From Streptomyces alanosinicus (GTDB taxonomy: Bacteria > Actinomycetota > Actinomycetes > Streptomycetales > Streptomycetaceae), in assembly GCF_014650595.1 (NCBI RefSeq), contig NZ_BMVG01000001.1:682001-746000 (forward strand): a stretch of DNA of 64,000 nt, given 5' to 3'. Made by a program: the position numbers and the translations under genes. Shown in pieces: positions 51,585-60,668 of the stretch; position 1 is the stretch's first letter, and each line of letters begins with the position of its first letter. The notes beneath the pieces are model-generated. The model did no database searches. It had not been told where the DNA came from and was given only the letters and a program-made list of their open reading frames with translations.

Positions 51585-51606
51585 TGACAGATTTCAATAT
51601 CTGTCA
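51585..51606. promoter_or_regulatory. Candidate TetR operator before the aldo/keto reductase
   Basis: TGACAGAT and ATCTGTCA form a perfect 8-bp inverted repeat with a 6-base spacer, 23 bases upstream of the reductase start. The region is AT-rich. Confidence 0.55.
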
Positions 51607-51645
51607 TTCCAACTCTGTCACTCATAATTCAGAATGGGCTCAGAA

Positions 51646-51678
51646 TGGTCCAGACCTATTGATGAGAGGTCTGGACCA
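51646..51678 (+). promoter_or_regulatory. Chitinase-type promoter repeat (DasR-like)
   Basis: TGGTCCAGACCT and its exact complement AGGTCTGGACCA form a 12-bp inverted repeat with a 9-base spacer. These 12-base units resemble the repeats known from Streptomyces chitinase promoters and the DasR site. It directly precedes the truncated chitinase gene. Confidence 0.65.
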
Positions 51679-52273
51679 CGCGCAAGGTCGGCGCCGCCAA
51701 CTCATCCGCTCCGACGACACGGCGCTGTGGGAGGACGGCATGGACACGGGCGTGAAGGTGGCGACGCCCGCAGAGATGTGCGCGGCCAAGGCCGCCGGCC
51801 AGACCGTCCTGCTGTCGATCGGCGGCGCGACGGCCGGCATCGATCTGAACTCGACGGCCGTGGCGGACAGGTTCGTCTCGACGATCGTCCCGGTCCTGAA
51901 GCAGTACAACTTCGACGGCATCGACATCGACATCGAGACCGGCCTGACGGGCAGCGGCAGCATCAGCCGACTGTCCACGTCCCAGGCCAACCTGATCCGC
52001 ATCATCGACGGCATCCTGGCCCGGATGCCGTCGGACTTCGGCCTCACCATGGCCCCGAAGACGGCGTACGTCACCGGCGGCAGCGTCACCTACGGCTCGA
52101 TCTGGGGCGCGTATCTGCCGGTCATCAAGAAGTACGCGGACAACGGCCGGCTGTGGTGGCTGAACATGCAGTACTACAACGGCTCAAGGGCCTGATGACG
52201 TGGTCGGTCAACTGGGACGGCTCGAAGAACCGGACCCTTCGGCGACAACGTGAAGGCGCTTCAGGGCCGTTGA
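51679..52273 (+). pseudogene. Degraded GH18 chitinase gene
   Basis: The DNA after the promoter encodes the middle of a GH18 catalytic domain: QTVLLSIGGATAGIDLNS, then the active-site motif FDGIDIDIETGL (DxDxE), LTMAPKTAYVTGG and LWWLNMQYYNGS. A stop follows at once, and the chitinase C-terminal motif GLMTWSVNWDGSKN appears in another frame three codons later; its last part (FGDNVKALQGR) needs one more shift. So about 80 residues were deleted, the signal peptide and first part of the barrel are gone, and two frame breaks exist. The family is not in doubt, but no active enzyme is expected. Confidence 0.85.
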
Positions 52274-52281
52274 CATGCGAA

Positions 52282-52316
52282 AGCCGGGCGGGCCGATCAC
52301 CTCGGCCCGCCCGGCT
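52282..52316. terminator. Hairpin terminator between chitinase remnant and glyS
   Basis: A perfect 15-bp stem (AGCCGGGCGGGCCGA and its complement) with a 5-base loop lies 15 bases after the glyS stop. It can serve both strands. No T-run. Confidence 0.7.
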
Positions 52317-52331
52317 CCTGCGACGGTGTGA

Positions 52332-53714
52332 CTAGGCGCCGATGAGGCGCTGCGCCAGGTACCCCTCGATCTGGTCGAGGGACACGCGCTCCTGCTTCAT
52401 CGAGTCGCGCTCACGCACGGTCACCGCGTTGTCCTCAAGCGTGTCGAAGTCGACGGTCACGCAGTACGGCGTACCGATCTCGTCCTGGCGGCGGTAGCGG
52501 CGGCCGATGGCGCCGGCGTCGTCGAACTCGATGTTCCAGTTCTGCCGCAGCGCCTGGGCGAGGCCCTTGGCCTTCGGGGACAGCTCGGGGTTGCGGGACA
52601 GCGGCAGGACGGCCACCTTCACCGGGGCGAGGCGGTGGTCCAGACGCAGCACCGTGCGCTTCTCCATCTTGCCCTTGGCGTTCGGCGCCTCGTCCTCGAC
52701 GTACGCGTCGAGCAGGAAGGCCAGCATGGTGCGCCCGACACCCGCCGCCGGCTCGATGACGTACGGCGTCCAGCGCTCGCCGGCCTCCTGGTCGAAGTAG
52801 GAGAGGTCCTGGCCGGAGGCCTTGGAGTGGGCGCCGAGGTCGTAGTCGGTGCGGTTGGCGACACCTTCCAGCTCGCCCCACTCGCTGCCGCCGAACCGGA
52901 AGCGGTACTCGATGTCGGCGGTGCGCTTGGAGTAGTGGGAGAGCTTCTCCTTCGGGTGCTCGTACCAGCGCATGTTCTCCTCACGGAGACCCAGGCCGGT
53001 GTACCAGCCCCAGCGCTGCTCCATCCAGTACTCCTGCCACTTCTCGTCCTCGCCCGGCTTGACGAAGAACTCCATCTCCATCTGCTCGAACTCGCGGGTG
53101 CGGAAGATGAAGTTGCCGGGCGTGATCTCGTTGCGGAAGGACTTGCCCATCTGCGCGATGCCGAACGGCGGCTTGCGGCGGGAGGTGGTCTGCACCTGGG
53201 CGAAGTTGGTGAAGATGCCCTGGGCGGTCTCCGGGCGCAGGTAGGCGACGGAGCCGGAGTCCTGGGTCGGGCCGAGGTGGGTGGAGAGCAGACCCGAGAA
53301 CTGCTTGGGCTCGGTGAACTGGCCCTTGTTGCCGCAGTTCGGGCAGTTGATGTCGGCCAGGCCGTTCGCCGGGGCGTGGCCCTTCTTCTCCTCGTACGCC
53401 TCTTCCAGGTGGTCCGCGCGGAACCGCTTGTGACACGCGGTGCACTCGGTCAGCGGGTCCGTGAAGGTGGCGACGTGGCCGGACGCGACCCAGACCTCGG
53501 AGGCCAGGATGACGGACGAGTCGATACCGACCACGTCCTCGCGCGACGTCACCATGTAGCGCCACCACTGGCGCTTGATGTTCTCCTTGAGCTCGACACC
53601 CAGCGGTCCGTAGTCCCAGGCGGCACGCTGTCCGCCGTAGATCTCACTGCACGGGAAAACGAAGCCACGGCGCTTGCTCAGGCTGACGATGGTGTCGATC
53701 TTGTCGGCGGCCAC
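52332..53714 (-). CDS. glyS: Glycyl-tRNA synthetase (dimeric type)
   Basis: A 460-residue class II synthetase that charges tRNA-Gly. Motif 1 region is [25 protein letters not shown] zinc insertion has ECTACHKRF and [10 protein letters not shown]. Motif 2 is [20 protein letters not shown] and motif 3 is [16 protein letters not shown]. The C-terminal anticodon-binding domain starts near [10 protein letters not shown]. Length is normal for the actinobacterial/archaeal-type alpha2 enzyme. It is divergent from the zinc importer operon. Confidence 0.97.
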   Translation of the reverse strand: MAADKIDTIVSLSKRRGFVFPCSEIYGGQRAAWDYGPLGVELKENIKRQWWRYMVTSREDVVGIDSSVILASEVWVASGHVATFTDPLTECTACHKRFRADHLEEAYEEKKGHAPANGLADINCPNCGNKGQFTEPKQFSGLLSTHLGPTQDSGSVAYLRPETAQGIFTNFAQVQTTSRRKPPFGIAQMGKSFRNEITPGNFIFRTREFEQMEMEFFVKPGEDEKWQEYWMEQRWGWYTGLGLREENMRWYEHPKEKLSHYSKRTADIEYRFRFGGSEWGELEGVANRTDYDLGAHSKASGQDLSYFDQEAGERWTPYVIEPAAGVGRTMLAFLLDAYVEDEAPNAKGKMEKRTVLRLDHRLAPVKVAVLPLSRNPELSPKAKGLAQALRQNWNIEFDDAGAIGRRYRRQDEIGTPYCVTVDFDTLEDNAVTVRERDSMKQERVSLDQIEGYLAQRLIGA

Positions 53715-53828
53715 GGTGCTCTCTTCATTACGACGACGGGCGTGTGAAGCGAGATGCTTCCAGCGAATGACTCAGGGTACCGGCGGGGGCTCCCCCTCAA
53801 CCAAATCGATATCGTTCACCAGGCTTGT

Positions 53829-53865
53829 TGACAACGGTTTCCATATTTGTTGAAAATGACTGTCA
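53829..53865 (+). promoter_or_regulatory. Two Zur boxes in the znuA promoter
   Basis: TGACAACGGTTTCCA (53829) and TGAAAATGACTGTCA (53851) both resemble the Streptomyces Zur box TGAAAATGATTTTCA and start 22 bases, two helical turns, apart. The second touches the znuA start codon. zur lies at the end of the operon. Confidence 0.7.
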
Positions 53866-54821
53866 TGAACGTACGACGACGCCTCATACCCGTCACCGCG
53901 CTCACCGCGGTCACCGCCCTCGGCATCGGCACGCTGTCCGCCTGCTCCAGCGACACGGCGGCGGCCGGCACCGGCAAGTTCGACGTCGTCGCGTCCTTCT
54001 ACCCCATGGCCTTCCTCGCCGACCGGATCGGCGGGAACCATGTCCACGTCACCAGCCTGACCTCCCCCGGCCAGGAACCGCACGACCTGGAGATCAGCCC
54101 GAAGCAGATCGCGCTGCTCCAGGACTCCGACGCGGTCCTGTACCTGAAGAACCTCCAGCCCTCCGTCGACGACGCGGTGGCCCAGTCCCCGGTCAGGACG
54201 AAGATCGACGCGGCCTCCCTGACCACGCTGGAGGAGCACGGCAACGAGGTCGGCGGCCACGCCGCCGCGCACGACTCCCACCCCGGCGAGGAGTCCGGCG
54301 GCAAGGACCCGCACATCTGGCTCGACCCGGTGCGCTACGCCCAGGTCGCCGAGGGCGTCGGCAAGGCCTTCGAGAAGGCCGACCCGGGGCACGCGGCCGA
54401 CTACAAGAAGAACACCGCGGCCCTGGTCAAGCAGCTGAACGAGCTGAACACGCAGTTCGAGCAGGGCCTGGCCGACACCCGGACCAAGGTCTTCATCACC
54501 ACCCACGCCGCCTTCGGCTACCTCGCCGAGCGCTACGGCCTCACCGAGGAGGCGATCAACGGCCTCGACCCCGAGTCGGAGCCCAGCGCCGCGCGCGTGA
54601 AGGACCTGGAGAAGATGGCCAGGGCCGACGGTGTCTCCACCGTCTTCTACGAGACGCTCGTCAGCGACAAGACCGCGAAGACCATCGCCGGCGACGCGGG
54701 TCTGCGGACCGATGTGCTCGACCCGATCGAGGGCATCACGGACAGGTCCCGCGGCAAGGACTACTTCTCCGTCCAGGAGGCCAACCTCAAGGCGCTCCGG
54801 CAGGCGCTGGGCGCCAAGTGA
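53865..54821 (+). CDS. znuA: Zinc ABC transporter substrate-binding lipoprotein
   Basis: A 318-residue ZnuA/AdcA-type lipoprotein. The signal ends in the lipobox LSAC. FDVVASFYPMAFLADRIGG, LTSPGQEPHDLEISPKQIALL and DPHIWLDPVRYAQVAEGV are family motifs; a His-rich loop (HGNEVGGHAAAHDSHPGEE) binds zinc. Start codons at 53856 and 53847 are also in frame but lie inside the Zur box; no ribosome site is seen, so the messenger may be leaderless. Captures zinc outside the membrane for the ZnuC/ZnuB pump. Confidence 0.92.
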   Translation: MNVRRRLIPVTALTAVTALGIGTLSACSSDTAAAGTGKFDVVASFYPMAFLADRIGGNHVHVTSLTSPGQEPHDLEISPKQIALLQDSDAVLYLKNLQPSVDDAVAQSPVRTKIDAASLTTLEEHGNEVGGHAAAHDSHPGEESGGKDPHIWLDPVRYAQVAEGVGKAFEKADPGHAADYKKNTAALVKQLNELNTQFEQGLADTRTKVFITTHAAFGYLAERYGLTEEAINGLDPESEPSAARVKDLEKMARADGVSTVFYETLVSDKTAKTIAGDAGLRTDVLDPIEGITDRSRGKDYFSVQEANLKALRQALGAK

Positions 54822-54838
54822 GCAGCAAGGGAGACGAG

Positions 54839-55618
54839 ATGACCAACGAGCCCGCCGAGCCCGTCATAGCCCTGCGCGGTGTCACCGCCGAACTCGGCGC
54901 GCGTCCCGTGCTGCGCGGCATCGACCTCAGCGTCGGCCGCGGCGAGGTCGTCGCCCTGCTCGGCGCCAACGGCTCCGGCAAGTCCACGGCGATCCGCACG
55001 ATCATCGGCCAGGTACCGGCGAGCGGCGGCACGATCGAGCTGTTCGGCACCCCGCGCCGCGCCTTCCGCGACTGGGCGCGGGTGGGCTACGTACCGCAGC
55101 GCACCACGGCCGCCGGCGGGGTCCCCGCGACGGTGACGGAGATCGTCTCCTCGGGCCGGCTCTCCCGCACCCGCTTCGGCGTCTTCCGCAAGGCCGACCG
55201 GGAGGCCGTACGCCGCGCCCTGGAACTGGTCGGCATGGCCGACCGGGCCAAGGACCCGGTGGACGCCCTCTCCGGCGGACAGCACCAGCGGGTGCTGATC
55301 GCCCGCGCGCTCGTCGCCGAGCCCGAACTGCTGATCATGGACGAGCCGATGGCGGGCGTCGACCTGGCCAGCCAGGAAGTGCTCGCGCGGACGCTGCGCG
55401 CCCAGGTCGAGCAGGGCACGACGGTCCTGCTCGTCCTGCACGAACTGGGCCCCCTGGAGCCCCTGATCGACCGGGCGGTCGTCCTCAGGGACGGCTGCGT
55501 CCTGCACGACGGCCCACCCCCGCGCGCCGTCGGCCAACATGCCCTGCCCGGCCACGACCACGTACACCCGCACGCACCCGCGGGCACCGAACCGATCCGC
55601 ACGGGACTGCTGAGCTGA
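54839..55618 (+). CDS. znuC: Zinc ABC transporter ATPase
   Basis: A 259-residue ATPase. Walker A is GANGSGKST, the signature is LSGGQHQRVLIARAL, Walker B is LLIMDEP and the H-loop is VLHELG. A His-rich tail (GHDHVHPHAPAG) is common in zinc transporters. It follows znuA after 17 bases, and its stop overlaps the permease start (TGATG). Confidence 0.94.
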   Translation: MTNEPAEPVIALRGVTAELGARPVLRGIDLSVGRGEVVALLGANGSGKSTAIRTIIGQVPASGGTIELFGTPRRAFRDWARVGYVPQRTTAAGGVPATVTEIVSSGRLSRTRFGVFRKADREAVRRALELVGMADRAKDPVDALSGGQHQRVLIARALVAEPELLIMDEPMAGVDLASQEVLARTLRAQVEQGTTVLLVLHELGPLEPLIDRAVVLRDGCVLHDGPPPRAVGQHALPGHDHVHPHAPAGTEPIRTGLLS

Positions 55619-56520
55619 TGGACATCCTCGCCTACGACTTCATGCAGCGGTCGCTGCTCGCCGCCGTGCTGGTCGGCATCACGGCCCCCGCGATCGGCAT
55701 CTACCTGGTGCAGCGCCGCCAGCCCCTGATGGGCGACGGCATCGGGCATGTGGCGATGACCGGCGTCGGGCTGGGCTTCCTGCTGCACGCCTCGCCGGTG
55801 TGGATGGCCACGGCCGTCTCCGCGCTCGGCTCGGTCCTGATGGAGCTGATCCGCTGGTACGGCAAGGCCCGCGGCGATATCGCCCTGGCCATGCTCTTCT
55901 ACGGCGGTATGGCGGGCGGCGTGATGTTCGTCAACATCGCGCCGGGCGGGTCCAACGCCAACCTCAGCTCGTATCTGTTCGGCTCGCTGTCGACGGTCTC
56001 CCCCTCGGACGTGACGGCCATCTCGATCCTGGCGGCGTTCGTGGTCGTGGTGACCCTGGGGCTGCGCCGTCAGCTCTTCGCGGTCAACCAGGACGAGGAG
56101 TTCGCGCGGGTCACGGGCCTTCCGGTGCGCGCGCTCAACCTGCTCACGGCGATCACGGCGGCGGTCACCGTCACCGTCGCGATGCGTGTCGTCGGACTGA
56201 TCCTGATCTCCGCCCTGATGGTGGTGCCGGTCGCGGCGGCCCAGCAGCTCACCCGGAGCTTCGCGGCGACCCTCGCGATCGCGATCGGGCTGGGGGTGAC
56301 GGTCACGATCAGCGGCACGGTGACATCGTTCTACCAGGACGTTCCGCCCGGTGCGACGATCGTCCTGCTGACCATCGCCGCGTTCGTCGCGCTGACGGTG
56401 CTGGCCGCCCCGCTGGCCCGCCGACGCGCCCGCTCGGCGGCCGCCGCGCACCCGCCCGTGGACCCGGCGGAGTGCGCGATTCCGGCCATGAGAGGGGGCC
56501 CGGACAAGATCGGCGTCTGA
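55618..56520 (+). CDS. znuB: Zinc ABC transporter permease
   Basis: A 300-residue ABC-3 family permease with about eight spans. RRQPLMGDGIGHVAMTGVGLG is the conserved loop of this family, and VVGLILISALMVVPVAAAQQ is the core of the pore. The start overlaps the znuC stop. It forms the membrane channel of the zinc importer, under Zur control. Confidence 0.93.
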   Translation: MDILAYDFMQRSLLAAVLVGITAPAIGIYLVQRRQPLMGDGIGHVAMTGVGLGFLLHASPVWMATAVSALGSVLMELIRWYGKARGDIALAMLFYGGMAGGVMFVNIAPGGSNANLSSYLFGSLSTVSPSDVTAISILAAFVVVVTLGLRRQLFAVNQDEEFARVTGLPVRALNLLTAITAAVTVTVAMRVVGLILISALMVVPVAAAQQLTRSFAATLAIAIGLGVTVTISGTVTSFYQDVPPGATIVLLTIAAFVALTVLAAPLARRRARSAAAAHPPVDPAECAIPAMRGGPDKIGV

Positions 56521-56583
56521 CTGCTGACCGTGCGGGCTGGCACAATGGCGGCCCGGACGGAAGCACGACGTGAGGAGGCAACG

Positions 56584-56991
56584 GTGACGACCGCTGGACC
56601 GCCCGTGAAGGGCCGCGCGACCCGCCAGCGTGCAGCCGTGGCGGCGGCCCTGGACGAGGTCGAGGAGTTCCGCAGCGCGCAGGAACTGCACGACATGCTC
56701 AAGCACAAGGGCGACTCGGTCGGGCTGACCACGGTGTACCGCACCCTCCAGTCCCTCGCCGACGCCGGCGAGGTCGACGTCCTGCGCACGTCCGACGGCG
56801 AGTCCGTCTACCGCCGCTGCAGCACCGGTGAGCACCACCACCACCTCGTCTGCCGGGCCTGCGGCAAGGCGGTGGAGGTGGAGGGACCGGCCGTGGAGAA
56901 GTGGGCGGAAGCGATCGCCGCGGAGCATGGGTATGTGAACGTGGCCCACACCGTGGAGATCTTCGGCACGTGTGCGGATTGCGCGGGTTAG
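56584..56991 (+). CDS. zur: Fur-family zinc uptake regulator
   Basis: A 135-residue repressor. The winged HTH is GLTTVYRTLQSLADAGEVDVL. The regulatory zinc site has HHHHLVCRACGK and the structural site uses the C-terminal CADC pair. The GTG start has GAGGAGG upstream. It is the last gene of the zinc importer group and most likely binds the two Zur boxes before znuA when zinc is sufficient. Confidence 0.93.
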   Translation: MTTAGPPVKGRATRQRAAVAAALDEVEEFRSAQELHDMLKHKGDSVGLTTVYRTLQSLADAGEVDVLRTSDGESVYRRCSTGEHHHHLVCRACGKAVEVEGPAVEKWAEAIAAEHGYVNVAHTVEIFGTCADCAG

Positions 56992-57018
56992 CGCCGTAGC
57001 ACCCCAGGGGGTTACGGC

Positions 57019-58356
57019 TCAGCTCCGGCCGAAGCAGCGCTCCAGTTCGTTCAGGTCGTAGAAGGCGCTGCCCCGCTCGATCGGGTGGCAGCCTGGCTTG
57101 AAGGCCGTCTCCTTCTCGTTGTAGAGCATGCGGATCAGGTAGCGGCCGTCGTTCTCGTACATGTCCCACTGGATGTTGGCGCCGAGGGGGGCGACGGACG
57201 CGCCCCGCCAGGGGTTGCCGGGGTAGGTGTACGGCTCGTCCGGTGCCGTCGGGTCCGTGCTGCCGGGCAGTCGCATCAGGGCCGCCAGCGGGATGATCTC
57301 CTCGGCGTGGGTGAAGCGCAGTTCGGCGCCGAGGTCGCTGGTGCCGGCCCGCTTGGCCTCGGCCTGCCGGAAGAAGTCGTCGAGCAGGACGTCCGCCATC
57401 TTGTACGTGATGTCGCTGTCGGAGAAGCCGGGGCCCTTCTCGTAGAAGTCCTCCACGTCGCCGAGGTAGCCGAACCAGGCCGCGTCCGCGCGGGAGATGA
57501 AGCGGTCCATGTCCCAGCCCGCGCCGCCCGGGTCAGGGCTCTCCTCGCTCATCGCGGGCGCGATCGCGTAGAGGTTGTAGACGGCCTGGGCGGCGCCGAC
57601 CCGGTCGCCGTCGCTGATCCGGTCGACGAAGGACTCCTTGAAGAGCCGCCGCAGGATGCTGTACGCGGCCTCGTGGGTCCGGGGCTGGTCCTCGATCGAG
57701 GTCAGGGTGTCCTTGAGGCGCTGGTCGTGCGCGATGTAGTCGCGGTAGGCCGCGCCGCCCGCCGCCTTGTGGAAGTACAGCAGGTCCTTGTCGGTGCGGG
57801 TCGCCCCGATCAGCGGCTTCAGCGCGGGGTCGGCGGCGGCCAGCGCGCCGGTGAACTCGCCCGCGCTGTCCACGGCCCGGCCCTGCCCGGAGCTGACCAC
57901 GTCGATCTTCTCGGCCTCGTCGGCGATCTTCGCGAACAGGGTGGGCAGCCGCTGTGACATACGCGTCGCCGTGTCCCGCATCTCCTGCCGGCCGCGCCCG
58001 CTGAGGTCGCCGTATCCCACCTGGGACATGGCCGCCTGCAGGGCCCGCACCCGCGGCCCGAACTCCTCGCCCCGGTCGGTGAGTTGATCCTGCTGCTCTG
58101 CCTTGTCCCACAGGGCGAGGACCAGGTCGCCGTCCTCGCCGCCGGTCGCCGCCCGCGAGCCGTGCCGGGAGACGTTCTCGGTGAACACGGGCTCGAAGCC
58201 GGCCGGGGGCCGCTGGTAGGTACGAGTGCTCTGCCCGGGCTCGTACGGGGCCTTGGTGCCGTAGCTCTCACGGTGCGCGGGGCCGTCGGCGGCGTGCGCG
58301 GGCAGCGCGGTGAGCAGCAGGGCGCCGAGGGCGAGGACCGGTGTGAGACGTCTCAT
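57019..58356 (-). CDS. Secreted histidine acid phosphatase, MINPP-like
   Basis: A 445-residue exported phosphatase. The signal peptide ends LPAHAADG. The phospho-acceptor motif is SRHGSRAA near residue 65. The second motif is THAEEIIPL near 353, an HAE as in multiple inositol-polyphosphate phosphatases, instead of the HD of classical phytases. LRALQAAMSQVGYGDLSGRG and the terminal CHP segment fit the MINPP group. It probably releases phosphate from inositol phosphates or other phosphomonoesters outside the cell. Confidence 0.82.
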   Translation of the reverse strand: MRRLTPVLALGALLLTALPAHAADGPAHRESYGTKAPYEPGQSTRTYQRPPAGFEPVFTENVSRHGSRAATGGEDGDLVLALWDKAEQQDQLTDRGEEFGPRVRALQAAMSQVGYGDLSGRGRQEMRDTATRMSQRLPTLFAKIADEAEKIDVVSSGQGRAVDSAGEFTGALAAADPALKPLIGATRTDKDLLYFHKAAGGAAYRDYIAHDQRLKDTLTSIEDQPRTHEAAYSILRRLFKESFVDRISDGDRVGAAQAVYNLYAIAPAMSEESPDPGGAGWDMDRFISRADAAWFGYLGDVEDFYEKGPGFSDSDITYKMADVLLDDFFRQAEAKRAGTSDLGAELRFTHAEEIIPLAALMRLPGSTDPTAPDEPYTYPGNPWRGASVAPLGANIQWDMYENDGRYLIRMLYNEKETAFKPGCHPIERGSAFYDLNELERCFGRS

Positions 58357-58419
58357 GAGTCCCGCATCCTCGGCGTCCCGGATGAACCGGCATCCGCGGT
58401 CCGGATGAACCGGGGATGG

Positions 58420-59268
58420 CTACGGGGTGGCATTGCCCTTCATGGCGGCCTCCATGGCGAGGAGTTCCTCGTTCGGTACGGCGCCGCCGAACCGCCGGTC
58501 GCGGGAGGCGAATTCCATACAGGCCCGCCACAGGTCACGGCGGTCGAAGTCGGGCCACAGCACGTCCTGGAAGACCATCTCGGCGTACGCGCTCTGCCAG
58601 AGAAGGTAGTTGGAGGTGCGCTGCTCGCCGCTGGGGCGCAGGAAGAGGTCCACGTCCGGCATGTCGGGGTAGTACAGGTACTTCTGGATGGTCTTCTCGT
58701 TGACCTTGGCCGGGTCGAGCCGGCCCGCCCGCACGTCCGCGGCCAACGCCTTGGCCGCGTCGGCGAGTTCGGCCCGGCCGCCGTAGTTCATGCAGAAGTA
58801 CAGGGTCAGCAGGTCGTTGTCCTTGGTCTGCTCCTGGGCGATCTGCAGTTCCTTGGCGACCGACTTCCACAGCTTGGGCATCCGGCCCACCCAGCGCACC
58901 CGGATGCCGAGTTCGTCGAGCTGGTCGCGGGTCTTGCGGATGAAGTCGCGGTTGAAGTTCATCAGGAAGCGGACCTCGTCGGGCGAGCGCTTCCAGTTCT
59001 CGGTGGAGAAGGCGTACAGGGAGATGTTGCGGACGCCGATCTCGATCGAGCCCTGCAGCACGTCCAGCACCCGCTCGGCGCCGACCTTGTGGCCCTCGGT
59101 GCGCGGCAGCCCGCGCTCCTTGGCCCAGCGGCCGTTGCCGTCCATGACGATGGCCACGTGGCTCGGGACCAGCTCGCCGGGGAGCTTGGGCGCGCGGGCA
59201 CCTGACGGGTGCGGCTCCGGCGCCTTGTACTCGCGCCGCTGGCGCCCCAGGATCCCGCGTACGACCAT
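58420..59268 (-). CDS. uppS: Isoprenyl (undecaprenyl) diphosphate synthase
   Basis: A 282-residue cis-prenyltransferase that makes the lipid carrier for cell-wall synthesis. HVAIVMDGNGRWAKERGLPR has the catalytic Asp and diphosphate loop; GHKVGAERVLDVL, SLYAFSTENWKRSPDEV and the end motif DLFLRPSGEQRTSNYLLWQ then EMVFQDVLWPDF are intact. It follows recO on the same strand, separated by 27 bases. Confidence 0.95.
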   Translation of the reverse strand: MVVRGILGRQRREYKAPEPHPSGARAPKLPGELVPSHVAIVMDGNGRWAKERGLPRTEGHKVGAERVLDVLQGSIEIGVRNISLYAFSTENWKRSPDEVRFLMNFNRDFIRKTRDQLDELGIRVRWVGRMPKLWKSVAKELQIAQEQTKDNDLLTLYFCMNYGGRAELADAAKALAADVRAGRLDPAKVNEKTIQKYLYYPDMPDVDLFLRPSGEQRTSNYLLWQSAYAEMVFQDVLWPDFDRRDLWRACMEFASRDRRFGGAVPNEELLAMEAAMKGNATP

Positions 59269-59295
59269 GTGCTTCTCGTCTCCCTCTACGTCTTT

Positions 59296-60045
59296 CTACG
59301 TCTTTTCCACGTATCTGAGCGAGCGCAGCCCGCGCTCCAGATGCCAGTGCAGATAGGCGGACACCAGCCCACTGCCCTCGCGGACGTACCGCGCCTCGGA
59401 CGCGTCCGCCGTCTCCCAGTCTCCCGTAAGCAGTGCCCCGAGCAGTACCAGGGTCTGCGGCGAGGGTACGACGCTGCCGGGCACTCTGCAGTCGACGCAG
59501 ACGGAACCGCCGGAGGAGACCGAGAAGAAGCGGTTGGGGCCGGGCATGCCGCACTTCGCGCAGGCGTCGAAGCTGGGCGCGTAGCCGTTGACGGCGAGGG
59601 AGCGCAGCAGGAAGGCGTCGAGGACGAGGTGGGGCGCGTGTTCCCCGCGGGCCAGCGTCCGCAGGGCGCCGACCAGCAGCAGATACTGCTGGACAGCCGG
59701 CTCGCCCTCGTGGTCGGTGAACCGCTCGGCGGTCTCCAGCATCGCCGTGCCGGCGGTGTAGCGCGCGTAGTCGGTGACGATCCCGCCACCGTACGGTGCG
59801 ATGGTCTCGCTCTGTGTGCACAGCGGCAGCCCGCGCCCGATCAGCTCGCTCCCGCGCGCGAAGAACTGCACGTCGACATGGGAGAAGGGCTCCAGCCGGG
59901 CCCCGAACTTCGACTTGGTGCGCCGCACCCCGCGCGCCACGGCCCGCACCCTGCCGTGACCGCGCGTGAGCAGCGTGATGATCCGGTCCGCTTCACCCAG
60001 CTTCTGGGTGCGCAGCACGATGCCGTCATCCCGGAAGAGACTCAC
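59296..60045 (-). CDS. recO: DNA repair protein RecO
   Basis: A 249-residue mediator that loads RecA on SSB-coated DNA. The N-terminal OB-fold starts SLFRDDGIVLRTQKLGEADRI; the central helices have RFTDHEGEPAVQQYLLLVGAL; the zinc site is CAKCGMPG and CVDCR. The GTG start overlaps the stop of a 43-codon upstream frame (GTGA) that is a partial duplicate of this same N-terminus. Otherwise it is normal in length and order and is followed by uppS. Confidence 0.93.
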   Translation of the reverse strand: MSLFRDDGIVLRTQKLGEADRIITLLTRGHGRVRAVARGVRRTKSKFGARLEPFSHVDVQFFARGSELIGRGLPLCTQSETIAPYGGGIVTDYARYTAGTAMLETAERFTDHEGEPAVQQYLLLVGALRTLARGEHAPHLVLDAFLLRSLAVNGYAPSFDACAKCGMPGPNRFFSVSSGGSVCVDCRVPGSVVPSPQTLVLLGALLTGDWETADASEARYVREGSGLVSAYLHWHLERGLRSLRYVEKT

Positions 60046-60173
60046 AGCCGGCCCCCGCTTCCCGTCGGCCGGGGGTCCGGGGGGTGTCCCCCGGGGCAAC
60101 ACGGCATGATCCGGTCCGCTTCACCCGGCTTCTGGGTGCGCAGCACGATGCCGTCGTCGCGGAACAGACTCAT
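60042..60173 (-). repeat. Duplicated recO 5' end as a 43-codon leader frame
   Basis: An ATG frame reads MSLFRDDGIVLRTQKPGEAD and continues RIM before it diverges to a Pro/Gly-rich end. The first 23 codons are almost the same as those of recO, with about five base differences in 69. The frame's TGA overlaps recO's GTG. It is a partial tandem duplication of the gene's start, separated by a GC-rich spacer, and might be translated and coupled to recO. Confidence 0.75.
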
Positions 60174-60203
60174 GGGGACCATTCTCGCCCATGCGCGGAG
60201 TGC

Positions 60204-60428
60204 CTAGAGCGTCTCTCCGCGACTGCGGGCGTTGGCGTGCGCGGTGGCCGCCTTGAGGCGTTCCGCAGCGGTCGCGCTGCGCAGCGCGCCGGGCTCGGCG
60301 TCCCATTCCCGGCCCCCGCCGTACGGTCTCAGTTGCACATAGGGCCCCTCGTACCCCATGACGATGCCGAGCCTGCCGCTACGGGTGTCCACCACATGGC
60401 TGCCGACGGCAGGCCGCAATTCCCTCAA
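60204..60428 (-). CDS. Small conserved protein, unknown function
   Basis: A 74-residue protein with a single SH3-like barrel core (VGSHVVDTRSGRLGIVMGYEG, then PYVQLRPYGGGREWD) and a helical tail. I recall similar proteins in Streptomyces but no known function. The TTG start has GGAGG eight bases upstream. It lies upstream of the recO head duplication on the same strand. Confidence 0.65.
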   Translation of the reverse strand: MRELRPAVGSHVVDTRSGRLGIVMGYEGPYVQLRPYGGGREWDAEPGALRSATAAERLKAATAHANARSRGETL

Positions 60429-60668
60429 CTTGTTTTCCTCCGCCTATGGGCACACAGCACTCCGCGCGGGTTGTGCGTCGCGCCTTGACCTGCTCCCCTT
60501 CCTTCCCGAGTTTCACGCTTTGCACATCCGGCGTGACGCTCCGCCTCTACACTCTGCAACAGCCTGCGCCATGTCAGGCCGTCCGGCGTGCCCAGTCGAC
60601 CAGCCGGCCCATACCGAACTCCGGCAGCCGTCGTAGACCCGGACCATAGAATTCCGGAGTACGGAAAG

